Source: Cupriavidus sp. D384
Lineage (GTDB): Bacteria > Pseudomonadota > Gammaproteobacteria > Burkholderiales > Burkholderiaceae
Reading direction: 5' to 3'
Assembly (NCBI RefSeq): GCF_001652915.1
Contig: NZ_BBQI01000009.1
Coordinates: 124,001 to 188,000 of the forward strand
DNA: 64,000 bases
A program made the position numbers and the translations under genes. Shown here one piece after another: positions 47,173 to 58,642 of this stretch (position 1 is its first letter; every line of letters starts with the position of its first letter). The notes beneath the pieces are model-generated. The model saw nothing but the letters and a program-made list of their open reading frames with translations, did not search any database and was not told the origin of the DNA.

Positions 47173-48057
47173 TTACTTCAGCAGGTAAGCCACGAACGTC
47201 CCTGCAAACACACAGGCTCCCAGCCAGTTGTTATGCCGGAACGCGGCAAAGCACTTCATGCGGTCCCGTTCGCGGATCAGCGTGTAGTGGTAGCCGGCCA
47301 GCACGGCGGCAGCCACCAGCCCCGCGTAGTAGGCCCAGCCCAGGCCCAGCAGCGCGCCAGCCCAGGCCATCAGGCCCAGGAAGACCGCATAGCAGATCAT
47401 GATCGCGGCCACGTCAAAGCGCCCGAACGTGATGGCCGACGTCTTCATGCCCAGCAGCAGGTCGTCGTCGCGGTCGACCATCGCATAGGCCGTGTCATAC
47501 GCCACGGCCCAGAACACGTTGCCCAGCAGCATCAGCCAGGCCACGAACGGCACCTCGCCCTGGATCGCGGCAAACGACATCGGAATGCCAAACCCGAAGG
47601 CGATGCCCAGGTACGCCTGCGGAATCGCGAAGAACCGCTTGAAGAACGGATAAGTCCCGGCCAGCACCGCCGCCACCACGGCCAGCCACTTGGTCAGCCC
47701 GTTCAGCGGCAGGATCAGCGCGAACGCGATCAGCGCCAGCACGGCGGCCACGGCCAGCGCTTCCCAGCTGGCGATCAGGCCGGCGGTCAGCGGCCGTTCC
47801 TTCGTGCGCTTCACGTGCTTGTCGAAATCACGGTCGGCCCAGTCGTTGATGGCGCAGCCCGCCGAACGCATCAGGAAAGTGCCGGCGAAGAAAATCCAGA
47901 AAATCTGCCAGGACGGCGGGCCGCCGGCAGCCATCCACATCGCCCACAGCGTGGGCCACAGCAGCAACAGCGTGCCGATCGGCTTGTCGATGCGCACCAG
48001 TCGCGCATACAGCGCGAGGCGGCTCGGATGATGGGGGGCGGCGGACGGATGGGACAT
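47173..48057 (-). CDS. ubiA: 4-hydroxybenzoate polyprenyltransferase
   Basis: Membrane prenyltransferase that joins 4-hydroxybenzoate and the polyprenyl chain in ubiquinone synthesis. The 294-residue protein has about eight or nine hydrophobic segments and the two Asp-rich motifs: [20 protein letters not shown] near residue 72 and [18 protein letters not shown] near residue 190. The ATG at 48057 is chosen on family length; 19 extra codons upstream would cross a terminator. No ubiC gene is adjacent. Confidence 0.95.
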   Translation of the reverse strand: MSHPSAAPHHPSRLALYARLVRIDKPIGTLLLLWPTLWAMWMAAGGPPSWQIFWIFFAGTFLMRSAGCAINDWADRDFDKHVKRTKERPLTAGLIASWEALAVAAVLALIAFALILPLNGLTKWLAVVAAVLAGTYPFFKRFFAIPQAYLGIAFGFGIPMSFAAIQGEVPFVAWLMLLGNVFWAVAYDTAYAMVDRDDDLLLGMKTSAITFGRFDVAAIMICYAVFLGLMAWAGALLGLGWAYYAGLVAAAVLAGYHYTLIRERDRMKCFAAFRHNNWLGACVFAGTFVAYLLK

Positions 48058-48095
48058 GGCGGCGGACTTCTGACGATACTTCGGGCAATACAAAG

Positions 48096-48125
48096 CAAAA
48101 ACGCGCCCCGGCATGCCGAGGGCGC
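48096..48125 (-). terminator. Intrinsic terminator of dps
   Basis: CGCGCCC (48101-48107) pairs with GGGCGCG (48119-48125), with an inner GGCATGCC; the A tract at 48096-48100 is the T tract on the minus strand. Confidence 0.75.
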
Positions 48126-48162
48126 GTCGTACCGGATCAACCGGTGTGTGGCATGGCCGGAA

Positions 48163-48648
48163 TCAGGCCAGCAGCGAGCGCAGCATCCACGCGGTCTTCT
48201 CGTGCGTCTGCATGCGCTGGGTCAGCAGGTCGGCCGACGGCTCGTCACCGGCGGCGTCGATCACGGCGAACAGCGAGCGGGCGGTGCGCACCACGGCTTC
48301 CTGGCCTTCCACGAGCTTGCGGATCATCTCGGTGGCCTCGGGCACGCCCTCTTCCTCGGCGATCGACGACAGCTTCGCGTACTCCTTGTAGGTACCGGGT
48401 GCCGGGTAGCCCAGCGCGCGAATCCGTTCGGCAATCGCGTCAACCGCCAGCGCCAGTTCGGTGTACTGCGTCTCGAACATGGTATGCAGCGTGTTGAACA
48501 TCGGGCCCGTCACGTTCCAGTGGAAGTTATGGGTCTTGAGATAGAGGGTGTAGGTGTCAGCCAGCAGCTTGCTCAGGCCTTCCGCGATCTTCTTGCGGTC
48601 CTTGTCCGAAATACCGATGTTCACGCTCATCTCATTCTTCTTTGCCAT
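48163..48648 (-). CDS. dps: Dps family DNA-protecting ferritin-like protein
   Basis: Dodecameric protein that stores iron and protects DNA from peroxide. The 161-residue product begins [18 protein letters not shown] and has [43 protein letters not shown], with the ferroxidase ligands (the His of HNFHW plus Asp and Glu further on). The ATG at 48648 is preferred; a start five codons upstream is less likely. It lies downstream of a small membrane ORF and near oxyR. Control by OxyR is likely, from the site at 49037-49051. Confidence 0.95.
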   Translation of the reverse strand: MAKKNEMSVNIGISDKDRKKIAEGLSKLLADTYTLYLKTHNFHWNVTGPMFNTLHTMFETQYTELALAVDAIAERIRALGYPAPGTYKEYAKLSSIAEEEGVPEATEMIRKLVEGQEAVVRTARSLFAVIDAAGDEPSADLLTQRMQTHEKTAWMLRSLLA

Positions 48649-48731
48649 TTTTCTAAGCTCCATTCTGGTCTGGCCACGAGGATCGACCGCCCGCGCTACA
48701 CGGACGAGCAGCGGCCATTATCGTATCAGGT

Positions 48732-48917
48732 TCAAGTCACAAGGACGGACAGCCCCTGCGCCGCGTCGAGGAACATGACCATGGCACCCAGCGCCACGAC
48801 GGCCATGCCGATTTCCTTGCGCACCACCTTGCGGTGCAGCCGTCCGGCATCGCCATCGCGCGCCGCGTCGGCCTTCAATTGCCGGAATTCGCTGACGAAA
48901 AAATTCAACATTGCCAT
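48732..48917 (-). CDS. Small predicted membrane protein upstream of dps
   Basis: A 61-residue product beginning MAMLNFFVSEFRQLKADAARDGDAG. The first part is amphipathic and charged, and the C-terminal third is one hydrophobic segment (IGMAVVALGAMVMFLDAAQGL). GGAGAA lies seven bases before the ATG at 48917; a longer frame (ATG 48932) would bury that site. It is in line with dps, 83 bp before it. I do not recognise a family. The good ribosome-binding site and the helix support a real gene. Confidence 0.55.
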   Translation of the reverse strand: MAMLNFFVSEFRQLKADAARDGDAGRLHRKVVRKEIGMAVVALGAMVMFLDAAQGLSVLVT

Positions 48918-49036
48918 GACGATTCTCCACATCCGTTTCGAGGGTCCGGCACATCCGCCTGGTGTGCGCTGCGACCGATGGAAGAAGTCTATTCCCGCGC
49001 TATCAATGTGACCATTTGATTATATAAAACTATCGA

Positions 49037-49051
49037 ATAGACGATGGCTAT
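49037..49051. promoter_or_regulatory. OxyR-like half-site ATAG-N7-CTAT
   Basis: A perfect ATAG-N7-CTAT inverted repeat, the consensus half of an OxyR site. It lies in an AT-rich patch 120 bp before the small ORF and dps and downstream of oxyR. A second half-site at the canonical spacing is not clear; a poorer ATTA-N7-CTAT ends 3 bases before it. Confidence 0.5.
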
Positions 49052-49103
49052 ACCGTTGCCGAGCCTGTGGAACGGCGTTGAGGTGTGATTGGAGGCACCC
49101 AGC

Positions 49104-49128
49104 AAAAACGGCAGGGTCTCCCCTGCCG
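49104..49128 (-). terminator. Intrinsic terminator of oxyR
   Basis: CGGCAGGG and CCCTGCCG pair around TCTC; the A tract at 49104-49108 is the T tract on the minus strand. Confidence 0.8.
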
Positions 49129-49183
49129 TCCGATGCCATCGTTCAGGCCAGCAAATCAAGCCGGCGAAATCGAGCTGCCGAAA

Positions 49184-50140
49184 TCAGGCCGCCACGGCCT
49201 CCTCGGCCTGCGTGCTGCCGAGCTTGCGCACGCCGGGCAGTTCGCACGCCGTCACGGCATTTGCCAGCGCCTCCATGGCGGGCAGGCGCGTAAAGCTCTT
49301 GCGCCAGGCCAGCACCACGCGGCGGTCGGGTACGGGCTCGGCAAACGGCACATAGGACAGCATGTCGTTGCGCGGCTTGAGATCGGGTACCGACGTACGC
49401 GGCAGCACCGTGATGCCGACGCCGCTGGCCACCATGTGGCGGATGGTTTCGAGCGACGAGCCCTCGAACGTCTTCTGGATGCCGTCAGCCGCCTGCGAGA
49501 AGCGCGACAGCTCCGGGCATACGCCCAGCACGTGGTCGCGGAAGCAATGGCCGCTGCCCAGCAGCAGCATGGTCTGCTGCTTCAGTTCGTCCGGGTCCAC
49601 CTTGGCCTGCTCGGCCAGCTTGTGCCCGCGTGGCACGGCCACCACGAACGGCTCGTCGTAGAGCGGGCGCACCGTCAGGCCCGAATCCGGGAACGGCTCG
49701 GCCATGATCGCGCAGTCGATCTCGCCCTGCTTGAGCAGCTCGATCAGCTTGTTCGTGTAGTTTTCCTGCAGCATCAACGGCATCTGCGGCACGGTGTCGA
49801 TCATCTGCTTGACCAGCGCCGGCAGCAGGTATGGCCCGATCGTGTAGATGACGCCCACGCGCAGCGGCCCGGCCAGTGGATCCTTGCCCTGCTTGGCGAT
49901 CTCACGAATCGCCATGGTCTGTTCCAGCACACGCTGGGCCTGCGCCACAATCTGCTCGCCGATGGCCGTCACCGACACCTCGGACGTGCCGCGCTCGAAA
50001 ATCTGCACGGTCAGCTCGTCTTCCAGCTTCTTGATGGCAACCGACAGCGTCGGCTGCGAAACGAAGCACGCCTCGGCCGCCCGGCCAAAATGGCGCTCGC
50101 GCGCTACGGCGACGATGTACTTGAGTTCGGTGAGCGTCAT
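49184..50140 (-). CDS. oxyR: Hydrogen peroxide sensor OxyR
   Basis: LysR-family regulator activated by a peroxide-driven disulfide. The 318-residue protein has an N-terminal HTH (MTLTELKYIVAVARERHFGRAAEACFVSQPTLSVAIKKLEDEL). The redox pair is in GSGHCFRDHVLGVCPELSRF, nine residues apart, exactly the Cys199-Cys208 spacing of E. coli OxyR. This is what separates it from other LysR proteins. The ATG at 50140 is chosen over a TTG two codons earlier. recG is 123 bp upstream in the same direction, a recG-oxyR order seen in relatives. Confidence 0.96.
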   Translation of the reverse strand: MTLTELKYIVAVARERHFGRAAEACFVSQPTLSVAIKKLEDELTVQIFERGTSEVSVTAIGEQIVAQAQRVLEQTMAIREIAKQGKDPLAGPLRVGVIYTIGPYLLPALVKQMIDTVPQMPLMLQENYTNKLIELLKQGEIDCAIMAEPFPDSGLTVRPLYDEPFVVAVPRGHKLAEQAKVDPDELKQQTMLLLGSGHCFRDHVLGVCPELSRFSQAADGIQKTFEGSSLETIRHMVASGVGITVLPRTSVPDLKPRNDMLSYVPFAEPVPDRRVVLAWRKSFTRLPAMEALANAVTACELPGVRKLGSTQAEEAVAA

Positions 50141-50263
50141 GATCAATCAAATCCGGTTAGGCGATAGATTTTAGCTTCGATTGCGTCGTCTGTCAGATCG
50201 CCGAAGCAATGTCAGTCATGAACCACTTTTTCTGACCCATCAGATGACCCGCCCTGACAGCAT

Positions 50264-52558
50264 CTACGCCTTCAGAAAGTGCTCGCGCCCGCCCAGCCAG
50301 CGCATTAAATGTGCCTCAACCGCCTCTGGAAAACGTTCAAGCATCTGTTCGGCCGCTTCCTGGGCATAGTCGACCAGCCAGGCATCGGTCTCCAGGTCGG
50401 CAAATCGCAACATGGCTTCGCCCGACTGCCGCGCGCCCAGGAATTCGCCTGGGCCGCGGATCTGCAGGTCGCGCCGGGCGATCTCGAAGCCATCGGTGGT
50501 CTCGCGCATCGTTGCCAGGCGTTCACGCGCCGTGGGTGACAGCGGCGCCTGGTACATCAGCAGGCAGACAGATTCCGCGCTGCCGCGCCCCACCCGGCCG
50601 CGCAACTGGTGCAACTGCGCCAGGCCGAAGCGCTCGGCATGCTCGATCACCATCAGCGATGCGTTGGGGACATCCACCCCCACTTCGATCACGGTCGTCG
50701 CCACCAGCACCTGCAGGCGGTTGGCGCTGAAGTCATCCATCACGGCGGCCTTCTCGGCCGGCGGCAGGCGGCCATGGACCAGCCCGACGCGCAGGTCAGG
50801 CAGCGCCGCCACCAGCGTTTCGAAGGTTTCCACGGCGGTCTGCAGCTGCAGCGCCTCGCTTTCCTCGATCAGCGGACAAACCCAGTAGACCTGGCGCCCT
50901 TCGGCGGCCGCATGGTGCACGCGCTCGATCACCTCGTCGCGGCGGGCATCGTTGACCAGCCGCGTCACGATCGGCGTGCGGCCCGGCGGCAATTCGTCGA
51001 TCACCGACACGTCAAGGTCGGCGTAGTACGTCATCGCCAGCGTGCGTGGGATCGGCGTGGCCGACATCATCAACTGGTGCGGCACTTTCTCGTCGACGGG
51101 CGCCGGCGCTTCGCCTTCGGCAGCCTTGCCGCGCAGCGCCAGCCGTTGCGCCACGCCAAAGCGGTGCTGCTCGTCGACCACGGCCAGGCCCAGGTTGGCG
51201 AACTTCACCCCGTCCTGGATCAGCGCATGCGTGCCGATCACCAGCCGCGCCTCGCCCGATTCGGCCCGCGCCACGGCCTCGCGCTTGGCCTTGGTCTTGA
51301 GGCTGCCGGCCAGCCATGCCACGGGCACGCCCAACGGTTCCAGCCACGCCGACAGCTTGCGGTAGTGCTGCTCGGCCAGGATTTCGGTCGGCGCCATCAG
51401 CGCCGCCTGGTAGCCGGCATCAATGGCCTGGCAGGCGGCCAGCGCGGCCACGATGGTCTTGCCGCTGCCCACGTCGCCCTGCAGCAGGCGGTGCATCGGG
51501 TGCGGCAGCGCCATGTCGGCGGCAATTTCCTCCACCACGCGCTGCTGGGCGCCGGTCAGCCTGAACGGCAGCGCCGCCAGGAAGCGCGTCAGCAGGCCGT
51601 CGGCACGGCGCGGCATCGACGGGGCGTTCTTCTCCTTGCGCGCGGCCTGCGAGCGGCGCAGCGAGATCTGCTGCGCCAGCAATTCGTCGAACTTGATGCG
51701 AACCCAGGCGGGATGCGAGCGGTCTGCAAGCGCCGCCTCGCTTTCCTGCGGCGGCGGGTTGTGCAGCAGGCGCAGGCAGTCGATCAACGGCGTCAGCTTC
51801 AGCGGCGCCAGCGGCCCGCGCAGGATGGCCTGGGGCAAGGTCTCGGGCATCGGCGTGCGCGACATCGCCCCGCCGATGGCCTTGCGCAGATAGGCCTGCG
51901 AAATGCCCGCCGTGGCCGGATACACCGGCGTCAGCCGGTCTGGCAGCGGTTCGTCGGGCATGATCGGCCGTACCGTGGGATGGACCATCTCGGCGCCGAA
52001 GAAGCCCCCGCGAATCTCGCCGCGCACGCGCAGTCGCACGCCTTCGGCCATCTGCTTGGTCTGGCTGCCGTAGAAATTGATAAAGCGCAGCGTCAGTTCG
52101 CCCGTTTCGTCGGCAACCTTCACCACCAGCTGGCGGCGCGGGCGGAACGTCACCTCGTTCGACACCACCTCGCCCTCCACCTGGGCAGCCAGGCCCATGC
52201 CCGCACGGCGAATGGCGTCGCGGATCGGCTCGAGCGTGGTTTCGTCCTCGTAGCGCAGCGGCAGGTGCAGCACCAGGTCTACCGGCCGCCGCAGGCCCAG
52301 CTTGGCCAGCCGGGCCACGGCCGACGACGGCTTGGCCCTGGCATCGGGCTTGTCGCCGGGCTTGGCGTCCCCCTTGGCGTCCCCCTTGGTGTCGCCGGCG
52401 GCCCCGGCCTTTGCCGGGCCGCGTCGCGCCGGCTTGCCAGGGGACGGCGTGGGCGCAGCGGACGAGGTGGACTGGGCGGCCGTCGGGGCAGGATCGTCGA
52501 GCGGGTCGGTGGCGGTGCCTGGCATCAGCGCGGGAATATAGGGGTCACAAGCGGGCAT
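50264..52558 (-). CDS. recG: ATP-dependent DNA helicase RecG
   Basis: Helicase that remodels stalled forks and Holliday junctions. The protein is 764 residues. It has a non-conserved Pro/Ala/Lys-rich N-terminal tail of about 80 residues (with repeats of GDAK/GDKP), then the wedge domain, then helicase motifs: LLQGDVGSGKTIVAALAA (motif I), DEQHRFGVAQR (II), MSATPIPRTLAM (III), QLRGRVGRG and SVCLLMY at the end. The start at 52558 fits a leftward -10 at 52603-52608. A start 11 codons later is also possible. Confidence 0.94.
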   Translation of the reverse strand: MPACDPYIPALMPGTATDPLDDPAPTAAQSTSSAAPTPSPGKPARRGPAKAGAAGDTKGDAKGDAKPGDKPDARAKPSSAVARLAKLGLRRPVDLVLHLPLRYEDETTLEPIRDAIRRAGMGLAAQVEGEVVSNEVTFRPRRQLVVKVADETGELTLRFINFYGSQTKQMAEGVRLRVRGEIRGGFFGAEMVHPTVRPIMPDEPLPDRLTPVYPATAGISQAYLRKAIGGAMSRTPMPETLPQAILRGPLAPLKLTPLIDCLRLLHNPPPQESEAALADRSHPAWVRIKFDELLAQQISLRRSQAARKEKNAPSMPRRADGLLTRFLAALPFRLTGAQQRVVEEIAADMALPHPMHRLLQGDVGSGKTIVAALAACQAIDAGYQAALMAPTEILAEQHYRKLSAWLEPLGVPVAWLAGSLKTKAKREAVARAESGEARLVIGTHALIQDGVKFANLGLAVVDEQHRFGVAQRLALRGKAAEGEAPAPVDEKVPHQLMMSATPIPRTLAMTYYADLDVSVIDELPPGRTPIVTRLVNDARRDEVIERVHHAAAEGRQVYWVCPLIEESEALQLQTAVETFETLVAALPDLRVGLVHGRLPPAEKAAVMDDFSANRLQVLVATTVIEVGVDVPNASLMVIEHAERFGLAQLHQLRGRVGRGSAESVCLLMYQAPLSPTARERLATMRETTDGFEIARRDLQIRGPGEFLGARQSGEAMLRFADLETDAWLVDYAQEAAEQMLERFPEAVEAHLMRWLGGREHFLKA

Positions 52559-52583
52559 CGGGCGAAGCCGGGCGCCCAAGCCT

Positions 52584-52608
52584 TACAATATCGGATTCGC
52601 CGATTGTA
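52584..52608. promoter_or_regulatory. Divergent -10 pair between recG and queA
   Basis: TACAAT on the plus strand (52584-52589) and TACAAT on the minus strand (52608-52603) surround CGG-N5-CCG, making an imperfect palindrome. The leftward box gives recG a leader of about 38 nt; the rightward box gives queA about 115 nt. Confidence 0.5.
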
Positions 52609-52708
52609 CCCATGCCGTACCGATGCCTGCGGCGGCACTTCGTTCCGGAGTGCTGCCCCGCCCGCGTATTGCCTGGCGCTTTACCCCCCGAATACCCGCT
52701 GAACCGCA

Positions 52709-54924
<2,216 letters not shown>

Positions 54925-55144
54925 AGAATGTTCTGAAAACCAGACAGCCAACCGAACTTTTGGCGGCTTGCTGGTCGAATAACTGCCCGCAACGGAAGGC
55001 TTCGGGTGTTTTCTGCAACGTACGCAAAGTACTTTGAAAGCACCCCGAACAAACCCGTAATTCGCCCTAGAATGCCAAGGCGGGACAACAACCGGGTGAT
55101 AGAATGCCCGATTCCCTGATTGACCTTTGTGACGGAGAAGTAAC

Positions 55145-55471
55145 GTGCTGATTTCGAACGCTTTTGCGCAGACCGCCGGTGCCGGCGGCGCGGCCGGTGG
55201 CCTGATGAGCTTCCTGCCGATCATCCTGATGTTCGCGGTGCTGTGGTTCATCATGATCCGCCCGCAGATGAAGCGCCAGAAGGAATCGAAGGCCATGCTG
55301 GAAGCCCTGGCCAAGAACGACGAAGTCGTGACCGCCGGCGGTATCCTGGGCCGTGTGACCAAGGTCAACGAGAACTATGTGACGCTGGAAGTGGCCGAAG
55401 GCACGGAAATCACCGTGCAGAAGAACGCCGTGACCACCGTGCTGCCGAAGGGCTCGCTGAAGTCGCTCTGA
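55145..55471 (+). CDS. yajC: SecDF-associated membrane protein YajC
   Basis: Small inner-membrane partner of SecDF in protein export. The 108-residue product starts with GTG at 55145, with GGAGAAG just upstream. It has one transmembrane segment (LMSFLPIILMFAVLWFIMIRPQMKRQKESKAM) followed by a small cytoplasmic domain (VVTAGGILGRVTKVNENYVTLEVAEGTEITVQKNAVTTVLPKGSL), the full YajC pattern. secD follows after 213 bp that contain no recognisable gene. Confidence 0.96.
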   Translation: MLISNAFAQTAGAGGAAGGLMSFLPIILMFAVLWFIMIRPQMKRQKESKAMLEALAKNDEVVTAGGILGRVTKVNENYVTLEVAEGTEITVQKNAVTTVLPKGSLKSL

Positions 55472-55684
55472 TCCCGGACGGTCTCTCCAGCCTGATCCCG
55501 GCAGGTGTCGTGTGGCGCCAGACGCTCCGCCGACCCTGCCCTGCGCAGCCGCCTGCACCAGCCCCCACGGATCCTTCGGGACTCGTGACCGGGCTGCCGG
55601 GCGGCTGTTTGCCAACCGGTCCAGCCGAACCGGCGCGCCTTGTGCGCGACTTGTCGGCATGCCAACTGCAATGACTGGCCAAAG

Positions 55685-57547
55685 ATGAATCGCTATCCGC
55701 TTTGGAAATACATCGTGATCCTGATGGCTCTCGCCATCGGCATCACCTACACCCTGCCGAACTTCTTCGGCGAGGCCCCCGCTGTCCAGGTTTCGTCGGC
55801 CAAGGCCACGGTCAAGGTCGACCTGTCCATGCAGAAGCATGTGGAGGAAATCCTCGCGCAGAACCAGCTGCAGCCGGACGGCGTCTTTTTTGACGTGGCC
55901 GGCCAATCTGGCTCGGTCAAGGCGCGTTTCCGCACCACCGACGAGCAGCTCAAGGCCAAGGACGTGCTGTCCCGGTCGCTTAACCCGGACGCCAACGACC
56001 CCACGTACGTGGTGGCGCTGAACCTGCTGTCGGGCTCGCCGCGCTGGCTGACCGCGCTGCACGCGCTGCCGATGTACCTGGGCCTGGACCTGCGCGGCGG
56101 CGTGCACTTCCTGCTGCAGGTGGACATGAAGGGCGCCGTCGACAAGAAGCTCGACAGCCTGTCCGGCGACGCGCGCACGCTGCTGCGCGACAAGAACGTG
56201 CGCCACGGCGGCATCGAGCGTGAAGGCGACCGCCTGACCGTGCGCTTCAGCAACGCCGACGACGCCAACCGCGCACGCGGCATCCTGGGCGACAACCTGC
56301 GCGAACTGGCCTTCTCGATCGACGGCACCAACGTGGTGGGCGTGTTCACCGACGCCGCCCGCAAGGCCGTGCAGGACGCCGCGGTCAAGCAGAACATCAC
56401 CACGCTGCACAATCGCGTGAACGAACTGGGCGTGGCAGAACCCGTGATCCAGCAGCAAGGCTCCGACCGTATCGTCGTGCAGCTGCCGGGCGTGCAGGAC
56501 ACCGCCAAGGCCAAGGACATCATCGGCCGCACCGCCACGCTGGAAGCGCGCCTGGCCGACCCGGCCGTGCGTAACCCGCGTCCGGGCGACCCCGTGCCGT
56601 TTGGCGACGAACTGTTCACCCAGGGCAACGGTGCCCCGGTCATGCTGCGCAAGCAGGTGATCTTCACCGGCGACCGCATCGAAAGCGCGTCGGCCGGTTT
56701 CGACCAGAACCAGCGCCCGTCCGTGAACATCAAGCTCGATGCCCAGGGCGGCCGAGTGCTGCGCGACGTGTCGCGCGAGAACATCGGCAAGCCGATGGGC
56801 ATCGTGCTGTTCGAAAAGGGCAAGGGCGAAGTGCTGACCGTGGCGACGATCCAGTCCGAACTCGGTTCCAGCTTCCAGATCACCGGCTCGTATTCGACCG
56901 AAGCCGCCAATGACCTGGCCCTGCTGCTGCGCGCCGGTTCGCTGGCCGCCCCGATGGAAATCATCGAGGAACGCACCATTGGCCCGTCGCTGGGTGCCGA
57001 CAACATCCAGAAGGGCTTCGACTCGGTGGCCTACGGCTTTGCCGCCATCGCCGCGTTCATGATCCTGTACTACATGCTGTTTGGCGTGTTCTCGGTGGCG
57101 GCGCTTGGCATCAACCTGCTGCTGCTGATCGCGGTGCTGTCGATGCTGCAGGCCACGCTGACGCTGCCCGGCATTGCCGCCATCGCGCTGGTGCTCGGCA
57201 TGGCGATCGACGCAAACGTGCTGATCAACGAGCGGATCCGCGAGGAACTGCGCGCCGGCGCGTCGCCGCAGATGGCAATCGCCGTCGGCTTCGACCGCGC
57301 CTGGGCCACCATCCTGGACTCGAACGTGACCACGCTGATCGCCGGCCTGGCGCTGCTGGCATTTGGCTCTGGCCCGGTGCGCGGCTTCGCCGTGGTGCAC
57401 TGCCTGGGCATTCTGACCTCGATGTTCTCGGCGGTCTTCTTCAACCGCGGCCTGGTCAACCTCTGGTATGGCCGCAAGAAGAAGCTCCAGAGCCTGGCTA
57501 TCGGCCAGATCTGGAAGCCGGGCACCGACACCCCGGTCGCCAAGTAA
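55685..57547 (+). CDS. secD: Protein translocase subunit SecD
   Basis: Proton-motive-force-driven part of the Sec export machinery. The 620-residue protein starts with a transmembrane segment (MNRYPLWKYIVILMALAIGITYTLPNFFG). It has the large periplasmic P1 region with the motif LGLDLRGGVHFLLQVD, and a C-terminal block of five transmembrane helices including ALVLGMAIDANVLINERIREELR, the conserved RND-type region. AAAGATG precedes the start. The longer frame upstream is not family-like. secF follows at 24 bp. Confidence 0.97.
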   Translation: MNRYPLWKYIVILMALAIGITYTLPNFFGEAPAVQVSSAKATVKVDLSMQKHVEEILAQNQLQPDGVFFDVAGQSGSVKARFRTTDEQLKAKDVLSRSLNPDANDPTYVVALNLLSGSPRWLTALHALPMYLGLDLRGGVHFLLQVDMKGAVDKKLDSLSGDARTLLRDKNVRHGGIEREGDRLTVRFSNADDANRARGILGDNLRELAFSIDGTNVVGVFTDAARKAVQDAAVKQNITTLHNRVNELGVAEPVIQQQGSDRIVVQLPGVQDTAKAKDIIGRTATLEARLADPAVRNPRPGDPVPFGDELFTQGNGAPVMLRKQVIFTGDRIESASAGFDQNQRPSVNIKLDAQGGRVLRDVSRENIGKPMGIVLFEKGKGEVLTVATIQSELGSSFQITGSYSTEAANDLALLLRAGSLAAPMEIIEERTIGPSLGADNIQKGFDSVAYGFAAIAAFMILYYMLFGVFSVAALGINLLLLIAVLSMLQATLTLPGIAAIALVLGMAIDANVLINERIREELRAGASPQMAIAVGFDRAWATILDSNVTTLIAGLALLAFGSGPVRGFAVVHCLGILTSMFSAVFFNRGLVNLWYGRKKKLQSLAIGQIWKPGTDTPVAK

Positions 57548-57571
57548 GCCAGGACATATCAGGAACACATC

Positions 57572-58543
57572 ATGGAATTTTTCCGCATCAAGCGCGACAT
57601 TCCGTTCATGAAGCACGCGTTGGTCTTCAACGTGGTGTCCTTCCTGACGTTTGCCGCCGCTGTTTTCTTCCTCTGGCACAAGGGCCTGCACCTGTCGATC
57701 GAGTTCACGGGCGGCACGGTGATGGAGGTCAACTACTCGCAGACCGCCGATCTGGAAAAGATCCGCGGCCAGGTCGGCAAGCTTGGCTACACCGACGTGC
57801 AGGTGCAGAACTTCGGTACTTCGCGTGACGTGATGATCCGCCTGCCGCTGCAGAAGGGTCCGGACGGCAAGCAGGTGACGTCGGCACAGCAGAGCGAACA
57901 GGTGATGGGCGCCCTGACGGCGGCCACGCCTGACGTGAAGCTGCAGCGCGTGGAGTTCGTGGGTCCGCAGGTGGGCAAGGAACTGGCAACCGACGGCCTG
58001 CTGGCGCTGCTGTGCGTGGTGGCCGGTATCGTGATCTACCTGTCGTTCCGCTTCGAATGGAAGTTCGCGGTAGCCGGCATCATCGCCAACCTGCACGACG
58101 TGGTGATCATCCTGGGCTTCTTCGCGTTCTTCCAGTGGGAATTCTCGCTGTCGGTGCTGGCGGCCATTCTGGCGGTGCTAGGCTACTCGGTGAACGAGTC
58201 GGTGGTGATTTTCGACCGGATCCGCGAGGCCTTCCGCAAGTACCGCAAGATGACCACGCACGAGGTGATCGACCACGCGATTACCAGCACGATGTCGCGG
58301 ACCATCATCACCCACGGCTCGACCGAAATGATGGTGCTGTCGATGTTCTTCTTCGGCGGCCCCACGCTGCACTACTTCGCACTGGCCCTGACCGTGGGTA
58401 TCCTGTTCGGTATCTATTCGTCGGTGTTCGTGGCCGCGGCGCTGGCCATGTGGCTGGGCGTGAAGCGCGAAGACCTGATCAAGGGCGAGAAGAAAGGCGA
58501 CGTCACTGATCGCAACGACCCGAACTTCGGGGCGCAGGCTTGA
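57572..58543 (+). CDS. secF: Protein translocase subunit SecF
   Basis: Partner of SecD. The 323-residue protein has a first transmembrane helix (FMKHALVFNVVSFLTFAAAVFFLWHKG), the motif LSIEFTGGTVMEV in the periplasmic part, and a C-terminal bundle of five helices including ILAVLGYSVNESVVIFDRIREAFRKYRKMT and SRTIITHGSTEMMVLSMFFFGG. A strong terminator follows. The yajC-secD-secF order is conserved. Confidence 0.97.
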   Translation: MEFFRIKRDIPFMKHALVFNVVSFLTFAAAVFFLWHKGLHLSIEFTGGTVMEVNYSQTADLEKIRGQVGKLGYTDVQVQNFGTSRDVMIRLPLQKGPDGKQVTSAQQSEQVMGALTAATPDVKLQRVEFVGPQVGKELATDGLLALLCVVAGIVIYLSFRFEWKFAVAGIIANLHDVVIILGFFAFFQWEFSLSVLAAILAVLGYSVNESVVIFDRIREAFRKYRKMTTHEVIDHAITSTMSRTIITHGSTEMMVLSMFFFGGPTLHYFALALTVGILFGIYSSVFVAAALAMWLGVKREDLIKGEKKGDVTDRNDPNFGAQA

Positions 58544-58564
58544 TGGCCTGAGCAGGCAGAGACA

Positions 58565-58590
58565 AAAAAGGCACCTCCGGGTGCCTTTTT
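58565..58590 (+). terminator. Intrinsic terminator of yajC-secDF
   Basis: AAAAAGGCACC and GGTGCCTTTTT pair around TCCG. The symmetric A and T tracts could also terminate phcBSRQ from the other side. Confidence 0.88.
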
Positions 58591-58642
58591 CTTTGTCCAG
58601 CTCCCTTCCCCCTTAGCAACGGGGAAGCGGCGCAACCCACGC

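Noticed and set aside
50164..50178. OxyR autoregulatory site upstream of oxyR
   Set aside because: Only ATAG-N7-CTTC is seen; too weak to call, although autoregulation is common for OxyR.
55067..58096. A 1009-codon minus-strand frame opposite yajC, secD and secF
   Set aside because: An antisense shadow of secDF; no motif, no ribosome-binding site, and His/Gln-rich composition.
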